In this document: piece by piece, positions 31,966 through 37,064 of the stretch
Layout of the letters: each line of letters starts with the position of its first letter
Numbering within the stretch: the first letter of the stretch is position 1
Assembly (NCBI GenBank): GCA_900547645.1
Contig: URHP01000008.1
Location: 1-37,064, forward strand
From: an uncultured Eubacteriales bacterium
GTDB lineage: Bacteria; Bacillota; Clostridia; Christensenellales; Borkfalkiaceae
Length of the DNA stretch: 37,064 nt
Direction: 5' to 3'
Notes under the pieces: model-generated
The model's input: only the letters and a program-made list of their open reading frames with translations
The model's database searches: none
Told to the model about the DNA's origin: nothing
Translations under genes and position numbers: made by a program

Positions 31966-32972
31966 CAGATCTTCTCCTGCATTTTGCGTTTGATCGTGCC
32001 AAGCACCTGATCGATCGTCATATCGGATGTATCGACAAGCACGGCGTCGTCCGCTTTTTTCAAAGGCGCGAATGCACGCGTGGAATCCTGCTCATCGCGG
32101 GCGGCGATCTCCTGTTTGAGTGTCTCAAAATCCACCTTTTCGCCCTTCGCCGTCAATTCGTCAAAGCGGCGCCGTGCGCGGACTTCGGGGCTTGCCGTCA
32201 GAAAAAATTTAAAATCGGCATCGGGCAAAACGAATGTTCCGATATCCCTTCCGTCAAGAACGCAGGACATTTTTCCCGCGATCTCACGTTGCTTTTCCAC
32301 CATCTTCATGCGTACGCTCATATGGCGGGAAATCGTCGAAGCCGCCATGGAAACTTCGGGCGACCGGAGAAATGCAGAGACGTCTTCCTCACCGAGCATC
32401 GTATGCTGCACACCGTCGCGGTAGACAACGGAGAGAGACAGTCCGCGCATCAGATCGCACACCTGCACTTCGTCGGTCACGTCCACACCGGCGCGCAATG
32501 CGGCGAGCGCGCAGGCACGGTACATTGCGCCGGTATCCAGATACAAAATGTGGTAATCGTTTGCAAGCAGCTTTGCGACGGTCGATTTTCCGCTTCCTGC
32601 CGGACCGTCGATGGCGATATTGAATTTCTGTGAAAGATCCTTACGCAGAATACGCGCTCCGCGCAGATAGACGTGATGCGGCGTAATATTTTTTTCGACG
32701 AAAATCATAACGCGGATGCAAAGAGCCAGGCTCCCGTCAATTTCCGGTTCTTGTGCCGAAAAAAGCGAACAGCTGGCAAAGCCGGCCTCCCGCGCCGCCT
32801 TTGCCGGATAAAAAGAATGGATATCCGACGTGCTGGAAAAGACGATGCTCAGGACTTCGTCGCGCTTCAGCGCATTTCTGCTTTCAATTTGCCCCAGTAA
32901 TTCTGCAACTGCCGCACGGATCTCTTCCGCGCTGTCGCAGGCGATGGTCGTTGCTCCGCGAATGACTGTCAT
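31965..32972 (-). CDS. aroH-cmk: Fusion of AroH-type chorismate mutase and cytidylate kinase
   Basis: Residues 1 to about 113 match the Bacillus AroH chorismate mutase: VIRGATT (R5), FYPAKAAREAG (R61), AQEPEIDGSLALCIRVMI (E75, R87) and HVYLRGARILRKDL (Y102). Bacillus Cys75 is Ser here (S72). Residues from about 116 are a complete (d)CMP kinase: Walker A IDGPAGSGKST (121-131), YLDTGAMYRA, LDGRDIGTFVLPDADFKFFLTAS and a C-terminal lid. One protein would thus serve aromatic amino acid synthesis and pyrimidine nucleotide recycling. The frame is unbroken, with one AAGGAG-preceded ATG, so it is a real fusion and not two genes. It starts the cmk-plsC-ispH/rpsA operon. Confidence 0.92.
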   Translation of the reverse strand: MTVIRGATTIACDSAEEIRAAVAELLGQIESRNALKRDEVLSIVFSSTSDIHSFYPAKAAREAGFASCSLFSAQEPEIDGSLALCIRVMIFVEKNITPHHVYLRGARILRKDLSQKFNIAIDGPAGSGKSTVAKLLANDYHILYLDTGAMYRACALAALRAGVDVTDEVQVCDLMRGLSLSVVYRDGVQHTMLGEEDVSAFLRSPEVSMAASTISRHMSVRMKMVEKQREIAGKMSCVLDGRDIGTFVLPDADFKFFLTASPEVRARRRFDELTAKGEKVDFETLKQEIAARDEQDSTRAFAPLKKADDAVLVDTSDMTIDQVLGTIKRKMQEKI

Positions 32973-33002
32973 ATGTAATGTTCTCCTTAGCGGTACATCT
33001 CT

Positions 33003-33031
33003 ATCATATTGCTTTTGTCGAAAAATGTCAA
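33003..33031 (-). promoter_or_regulatory. Promoter of the aroH-cmk operon (TTGACA-17-TATGAT)
   Basis: On the - strand TTGACA (33026-33031) and TATGAT (33003-33008) are 17 bp apart. A leader of about 25 nt with AAGGAG follows. Confidence 0.82.
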
Positions 33032-33055
33032 TCGGCTGTCAGATCATTTTAATAT

Positions 33056-33068
33056 TATGTCTGACATA
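33056..33068. repeat. Palindrome TATGTC-T-GACATA
   Basis: This is a perfect 6-bp inverted repeat around one base, 25 bp upstream of the aroH-cmk -35 and just after the stop of the flavoprotein gene. It shares its core with the palindrome at 11776-11794. Confidence 0.5.
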
Positions 33069-33088
33069 TTACTATCCAAATTATAAAT

Positions 33089-34306
33089 TTATGCGTTCAC
33101 TCCTGCAAGATAGCCGGTACTGAAGGCGATCTGCAGATTAAATCCCCCGGTAAATGCATCGCAATCAAGCACTTCACCGCAAAAATACAGCCCCTTTATT
33201 TTATGGCTCTCCATGGTGGCAGGGTTGATCTCCTTCAGTTCAACGCCGCCGGAAGTGATGACCGCTTCCGAGAATCCGCGCAGCGACTTGGGGGTAAACG
33301 AGAGCGCTTTCAGCGTATGCAAAAGTCGTCTGCGCTCCTCTTTTGTCACGGCATTTGCCTGTTTTCCTGCAGAAACTTGCGCTGCCCGCAAAACGATTTC
33401 CGTAAGTCCGGACGGCAGCAGACCGCGCATTACATTCTTCATCTGTTCGTTTTTGCGTTCGCCGAAATCGCGGAGCAGTCGTTCGTCGAGTGTCTTCTCG
33501 TCAAGTGCGGGCTTGCAGTCAAGGGAAAACGCGACCTCATGCAGGGGGATCCGATTGATCAGGGCTGACACCGTCAGGACGAGCGGACCGCTGATGCCAT
33601 AATGCGTGAACAAAAGTTCCCCGAGTTGCGAAAACAGCACTTTTCCGTTTCTCCGGGCCGTCAGCACGGCGTTTTTCAGAGAGATCCCCTGCGCCGCACA
33701 GACGTCCTCAGCCAGTTCTATTCCGACGAGCGAAGGAATCGGTTGAACAACAGAGTGTCCCGCTTCCTGCGCAAAACGATAGCCGTCCCCCGTAGAACCC
33801 GTCGACGGATAGGAAAGTCCTCCCGTTGCCACAATGACGGCATCGCAGGAAAATTCCCGCTGCGCCGTTCTGACGCCGCGCACGTGCCCGTCCTCGGAGA
33901 TGACAGATTGTACTTGCGTTCCGAGAAGGATCTCCACGCCCGCTTCACGGCAGGCGCGCTCCAATGCCTTGGTCACATCGCTTGCGTGATCGGACACCGG
34001 GAAGACGCGGTTGCCGCGTTCTACCTTTAACGACAGACCGTGCGCCTCAAAAAACGCCATTGTCTCTGCCGCAGAAAACCGATATGCGGCGCGCGTCAGA
34101 AATTTTTCGCCGCGCACGACGTGCGCAAGAAATTCATCCGGGGAACAATCGTTTGTCAGATTGCATCTCCCTTTGCCTGTAATATATAGTTTTTTTCCGA
34201 GTTTTTCGTTTTTTTCAAGCAGAACAACGCTGTTTCCGGATTTTGCGGCGGCATATGCCGCCATAAGCCCGGCAGCGCCGCCACCGATCACGATCACATG
34301 TTTCAT
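33089..34306 (-). CDS. FAD-dependent oxidoreductase, HI0933/YhiN family
   Basis: This is a flavoprotein of the family annotated as aminoacetone oxidase or NAD(P)/FAD-dependent oxidoreductase. The true reaction is not established. The 405 residues show the dinucleotide-binding motif VIGGGAAGLMAAYAAAKSG (about 5-23), the family signature GKKLYITGKGRCNLTN (about 37-52), ATGGLSYPSTGSTGDGYRFA (about 165-184) and the C-terminal GLYFCGEVLDCDAFTGGFNLQIAFSTGYLAG. In Clostridia this gene commonly sits upstream of cmk-plsC-ispH, as here. It follows the TVP38 gene by 12 bp and is probably in one transcript with it. Confidence 0.9.
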   Translation of the reverse strand: MKHVIVIGGGAAGLMAAYAAAKSGNSVVLLEKNEKLGKKLYITGKGRCNLTNDCSPDEFLAHVVRGEKFLTRAAYRFSAAETMAFFEAHGLSLKVERGNRVFPVSDHASDVTKALERACREAGVEILLGTQVQSVISEDGHVRGVRTAQREFSCDAVIVATGGLSYPSTGSTGDGYRFAQEAGHSVVQPIPSLVGIELAEDVCAAQGISLKNAVLTARRNGKVLFSQLGELLFTHYGISGPLVLTVSALINRIPLHEVAFSLDCKPALDEKTLDERLLRDFGERKNEQMKNVMRGLLPSGLTEIVLRAAQVSAGKQANAVTKEERRRLLHTLKALSFTPKSLRGFSEAVITSGGVELKEINPATMESHKIKGLYFCGEVLDCDAFTGGFNLQIAFSTGYLAGVNA

Positions 34307-34318
34307 AGGTTTCTTGGT

Positions 34319-35350
34319 TTATTGTTTGTCGTTCTTTTTCTCGTGCGGAAAACTGCCCTCTTTTTTGACGCCCTTCGTGACGACATTGCCGTCCGTATCT
34401 ACGATCTCAAGTTTGAATTCGTCCCTGTCCTGCGGATGGTCGACGCGCGTTTCCCGATGAAAAACGCGGTCAAACCAGTTCAGGATCGCATCCGATTTTT
34501 TATAGAGCACGACAAATAGCAGGATCACGAGAAGGAAGAAAATCCCCCAGATCAGCAGTCCCCACCAGGTCGTGAACGGAATGAGCGCTATCGCATAGCT
34601 GGTCGTAAAGATCGCAAGGATGCGTGAGATCAGAATGACGGCAAGAAAGAACCAGACCGACATGGACGACAGTCCCGCGACGAAACAGAGCACGTCATCC
34701 GGAAATACAGGAAGAAGAAACATTGCGCTGAGAAACAGTTTATCCTTACCCTTGATTTTTTTGAGCCACTTATCCAGCGTCTCCTGTCCGACGATCCATG
34801 CGACGACGCGATAACCCGCATACCGCCCGATCAGAAAGGCGACGAGTGAACCGATCATGATCCCGATCAGACTGTACACGCTTCCCAGCAAAGGTCCGAA
34901 CAACGCGCTGCCCGCCACTACCGTCACGGTGCTCGGGATCGGAAGCAACACGACCTGCGCAAACTGGAGCAAAATAAACAGAACGGACATCCAGCTGCCC
35001 GACCGTTCGAGATACGCTTCAAATTTGTCCGCATCGCGCAGAACTTCTATGAATCCGGTTTCAAACAGGGCATACGCGACCGCCGCGGCAAAGATAAGCA
35101 GAATATACGCAATGATACAGAATCGGTAGACGATCGTTTTACGAAGGAAATAAGTAATGTAATCGACCGAAAGCAAAACGGCATTGACGACCGTCCCGCC
35201 CGAAAGAACAAGAAAATAGAGCGCTTCGCTCCACGTATTGCGGAACGTTGCGATCGCGAGGATAAACAATGTCTGAAAAACCGCCGCCGTGAGCGCCATG
35301 CAGATAAGGTGCGCAACATCGCCCTTGCTGGAATGTTTCCTCTCGTTCAT
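34319..35350 (-). CDS. TVP38/TMEM64 (VTT domain) membrane protein
   Basis: This is a polytopic membrane protein of the VTT/DedA-related group. Members are linked to lipid or small-molecule transport across the membrane, but the substrate is unknown. The 343 residues have about seven hydrophobic segments between 10 and 295. The VTT signatures are SALFGPLLGSVYSLIGIMIGSLVAFLIGRYAG (about 148-179) and FLLPVFPDDVLCFVAGLSSM. Two extra N-terminal helices precede the domain, and the last 50 residues are soluble and charged. A GGAG ribosome-binding site precedes the ATG. Its promoter is likely in the 59-bp gap before rnhA. Confidence 0.88.
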   Translation of the reverse strand: MNERKHSSKGDVAHLICMALTAAVFQTLFILAIATFRNTWSEALYFLVLSGGTVVNAVLLSVDYITYFLRKTIVYRFCIIAYILLIFAAAVAYALFETGFIEVLRDADKFEAYLERSGSWMSVLFILLQFAQVVLLPIPSTVTVVAGSALFGPLLGSVYSLIGIMIGSLVAFLIGRYAGYRVVAWIVGQETLDKWLKKIKGKDKLFLSAMFLLPVFPDDVLCFVAGLSSMSVWFFLAVILISRILAIFTTSYAIALIPFTTWWGLLIWGIFFLLVILLFVVLYKKSDAILNWFDRVFHRETRVDHPQDRDEFKLEIVDTDGNVVTKGVKKEGSFPHEKKNDKQ

Positions 35351-35377
35351 GCTCTACTCCAATGTTTCCTTCGATCT

Positions 35378-35383
35378 ATTATA
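35378..35383 (-). promoter_or_regulatory. Possible -10 box of the TVP38 gene
   Basis: TATAAT on the - strand, 28 bp upstream of the start codon, with a GGAG ribosome-binding site in between. I see no good -35, so this is tentative. Confidence 0.4.
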
Positions 35384-35409
35384 TCCATGAAACGGACGAA
35401 TTAGTCATT

Positions 35410-35841
35410 TTACAGCGGGACAGCGGCGCGCGCAAGCTCGTCGCAACGGTTATTCAGTGCATTGTCCGCATGTCCTTTGACCTTGTGAAAGGTCACACTG
35501 TGTACTTGCGTCAAAGCAAGAAGTTCCTGCCAGAGATCTGCATTTTGTACAGGTTTATTGTCTGCCTTTTTCCAACCGCTCTTTACCCAGCCGCGCACCC
35601 AGCCCTCCGTAAAGGCATTTACGGTATAGGCAGAGTCGCTGTAAATTTCCACGCGGCAGGGAACTTTGAGGGCGCGCAGCCCTTCGATGACGGCTGTCAG
35701 TTCCATACGGTTGTTGGTCGTCTCCCGCTCGCCGCCAGACAATTCCTTGCGATGATCCCCGTACAAAAGCACCGCACCCCAGCCACCCGGTCCGGGATTG
35801 CCGGAACAGGCGCCGTCGGTATAAAGCGTCACTCGTTTCAT
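35410..35841 (-). CDS. rnhA: Ribonuclease HI
   Basis: RNase HI cuts the RNA strand of RNA-DNA hybrids, removing R-loops and primers. The 143 residues contain the four catalytic acids: D9 (YTDGAC), E47 (NRMELTA), D69 (YSDSAY) and D134 (NNRCDELA), plus the active-site His124 in VKGHADN. The basic region [18 protein letters not shown] (about 81-98) is the substrate-binding handle seen in the E. coli enzyme. The ATG overlaps the proC stop by 4 bp (ATGA), so it is probably translated from the proC message. Confidence 0.96.
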   Translation of the reverse strand: MKRVTLYTDGACSGNPGPGGWGAVLLYGDHRKELSGGERETTNNRMELTAVIEGLRALKVPCRVEIYSDSAYTVNAFTEGWVRGWVKSGWKKADNKPVQNADLWQELLALTQVHSVTFHKVKGHADNALNNRCDELARAAVPL

Positions 35842-36632
35842 TCTGAAAGCTCTCGTGCACGTTTTGCCGCGGCGTCTACGGCATGCGAAACGCTCTGCAC
35901 AAAGCCGTCCTTTTGGAAGCTTTCCAACGCCGCCACTGTTGTGCCGCCTTTGGACGAGACTGCAGCAATCAGTTCGTCGAGCGTTTTTCCGGACGTGCGC
36001 GCCATTGTCAGACCGCCCGCCATTGTCTGAAAGGCAAGCGTTTCCGCCTGTTCACGCCGCAATCCCTGCCTGACGCCTGCGTCAATGAGTGCGCGCAAAA
36101 ACAGATAGATATATGCGGGACCGCTCCCCGAGACCGCCGTAACGGCATCGAGCAGCGATTCTTCCGTTTCGATCACTTCGCCGACAGAAAAGAATAAGCC
36201 GAGCACAAACGCCCGCTCTTCTTCCGAAAGCTCGGAAGCATCGACTGCCGTCATACCCGCGCCGACACTGCACGGCAGGTTCGGCATGACGCGCGCTATT
36301 TTTTCCGCCCCCGTCGCGCGGCGGATCCCCGCTTTGGTCTTCCCTGCCATAATACTGATCGTGACGGGCATTTTGCTTCCCTGCAGTTCTTGGGCGACTG
36401 CAGGAAACGTTTGCGGCTTGACGGAGAGCAACAGATATTGGCAGTCGAGTGCGTCGCGGTTATTGTCTGAGACCGCGATCCCGCGCTTTGAAAAGCATGC
36501 GCGGCATTCTTCGGAAGGATCGCAGACGAGAATATCGTCTTCGGAAAACAACCCCTTTTCAAACGCACCCGCAAGGATGGCGCGCGCCATGAATCCGCCG
36601 CCGATCACACCGAGGATCTTTCGATTTTTCAT
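35838..36632 (-). CDS. proC: Pyrroline-5-carboxylate reductase
   Basis: ProC reduces pyrroline-5-carboxylate to L-proline with NAD(P)H in the cytosol. The 264 residues start with a Rossmann motif ([14 protein letters not shown], about 5-18) and contain [29 protein letters not shown] and the signature [26 protein letters not shown], with the C-terminal [15 protein letters not shown] chose ATG 36632 because AAGGAG lies 9 nt upstream. The longer frame to 36686 runs into the promoter. It is divergent from tRNA-Trp, and the two promoters overlap. The downstream gene rnhA overlaps its stop. Confidence 0.96.
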   Translation of the reverse strand: MKNRKILGVIGGGFMARAILAGAFEKGLFSEDDILVCDPSEECRACFSKRGIAVSDNNRDALDCQYLLLSVKPQTFPAVAQELQGSKMPVTISIMAGKTKAGIRRATGAEKIARVMPNLPCSVGAGMTAVDASELSEEERAFVLGLFFSVGEVIETEESLLDAVTAVSGSGPAYIYLFLRALIDAGVRQGLRREQAETLAFQTMAGGLTMARTSGKTLDELIAAVSSKGGTTVAALESFQKDGFVQSVSHAVDAAAKRARELSE

Positions 36633-36656
36633 GCGAAAAACTCCTTTTTTTGTGTT

Positions 36657-36701
36657 TTTATCAGGAAATTTCTTGACGAAAGTCAAAGAATACGCTATAA
36701 T
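36657..36701. promoter_or_regulatory. Overlapping divergent promoters of tRNA-Trp (+) and proC (-)
   Basis: On the + strand TTGACG (36673-36678) and TATAAT (36696-36701), spacer 17, drive tRNA-Trp. On the - strand TTGACT (36681-36686) and GATAAA (36657-36662), spacer 18, are a weaker candidate for proC. The two -35 boxes are 2 bp apart and form the inverted repeat TTGAC-GAAA-GTCAA. Confidence 0.7.
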
Positions 36702-36714
36702 ATCCCTTGCACAC

Positions 36715-36789
36715 AGGGGAGTGGCTCAACGGTAGAGTAGCGGTCTCCAAAACCGTAGGTTGCGTGTTCGAATCGCGTCTCCCCTGCCA
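36715..36789 (+). tRNA. trnW: tRNA-Trp (anticodon CCA)
   Basis: The cloverleaf is complete. The acceptor arms are AGGGGAG (36715-36721) and CTCCCCT, the D stem is GCTC/GAGT, and the anticodon stem GCGGT/ACCGT has the loop CTCCAAA, giving anticodon CCA for UGG. The T arm has TTCGAAT, the discriminator is G and CCA is encoded. The promoter lies just upstream and a terminator just downstream. The last 16 bases are repeated in the 154-bp tandem repeat that follows. Confidence 0.95.
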
Positions 36790-37064
36790 GAACAGTCTGC
36801 ACATCTGCAGGCTGTTTTTCTTTGCGATTTCTCTCACGCAGCGCGGCACAAGAGCCGCGCGATTGCGTGTGACGCGATCGGCGCAAAGGCGCAGCGATCG
36901 CTATTCCGTCGCTTCGCTCCTTACGACCGCGTCTCCCCTGCCAGAACAGTCTGCACATCTGCAGGCTGTTTTTTCTTTGCGATTCTCTCACGCAGCGCGG
37001 CACAAGAGTCGCGCGATTGCGTGTGACGCGATCGGCGCAAAGGCGCAGCGATCGCTATTCCGTC
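36774..37064 (+). repeat. 154-bp tandem repeat containing the tRNA-Trp 3' end, cut by the contig end
   Basis: Unit 1 is 36774-36927 and unit 2 is 36928-37064, cut at base 137. They differ only by a compensating T insertion and deletion and one C/T change (36874 region against unit 2). Each unit starts with the last 16 nt of tRNA-Trp and its terminator. It then has two imperfect hairpins: one with arms CACGCA...GCGCGGC, one with GCGATC...GCGATCGC. No gene is present. Confidence 0.85.
36792..36819 (+). terminator. tRNA-Trp terminator
   Basis: The arms ACAGTCTGCA (36792-36801) and TGCAGGCTGT (36806-36815) pair with one G-U, have a CATC loop, and are followed by TTTTT. Confidence 0.85.

Noticed and set aside
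36695..37003. Minus-strand frames across tRNA-Trp and the tandem repeat
   Set aside because: They read through a tRNA and hairpin repeats. Peptides such as GETRFEHATYGFG are typical false translations of tRNA genes.
1..37064. CRISPR arrays, insertion sequences, rRNA genes, T-boxes or riboswitches
   Set aside because: I looked for regularly spaced repeats, transposase motifs and long structured leaders and found none I could support.

Overview
The window is a chromosomal contig end from a moderately GC-rich member of the Firmicutes, most likely an uncultured gut-type Clostridia. The evidence is the gene content: a GlgC/GlgD pair in a glgBCDAP glycogen operon, an IspH-ribosomal S1 fusion, SpoVG, GerW/YtfJ, DacF-type carboxypeptidases, ScpA/ScpB, and Bacillus-type LexA with its operator. 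The first 50 bases are not biological. They are Illumina P7/Nextera adapter sequence left on the contig, so the first gene is truncated.

Layout. Positions 52-7431 are all on the + strand: a partial D,D-carboxypeptidase, lysA, a site-2 protease family protein, scpA, scpB, a DUF2953-like gene, gerW/ytfJ, a second D,D-carboxypeptidase and a RluB-type pseudouridine synthase. Positions 7469-11371 are mixed: lexA (-) with an SOS box, a small Cys-rich protein (+), an AT-rich GNAT acetyltransferase (+), then hflX and a 356-residue XerS-like tyrosine recombinase (-, overlapping by 4 bp). Positions 11372-11791 hold no gene but carry a 32-bp dif-like palindrome and a matching half-site at the recombinase promoter. 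Positions 11792-22241 are a six-gene glycogen operon (-): glgB, glgC, glgD, glgA, glgP and a GH13 amylase. Then come ilvC (-), a DUF815 ATPase (+), murC (-), spoVG (+), csp (-), htpG (-), and a (-) block: ispH-rpsA fusion, plsC, an AroH-Cmk fusion, a flavoprotein, a TVP38/VTT membrane protein, rnhA and proC. The right end has tRNA-Trp (+) followed by a 154-bp tandem repeat that contains the tRNA 3' end and runs into the contig end.

How it fits together. Genes to the left point right and genes to the right point left, converging near the XerS-like recombinase and its dif-like site. This is what a replication terminus would look like, and I regard this recombinase/dif-like module as the most interesting system in the window. 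Other notable points are: several genes whose ATG lies at or within about 3 nt of the predicted transcription start (leaderless mRNAs); a chorismate mutase-CMP kinase fusion; Lys/Ala/Pro-rich tails on two enzymes of the glycogen operon; a shared motif abutting the -35 boxes of the divergent ilvC and DUF815 promoters; and a gene start embedded in the terminator hairpin of the gene before it.

Most of the gene set is conserved housekeeping. All calls were made by eye from motifs and context, without database searches.
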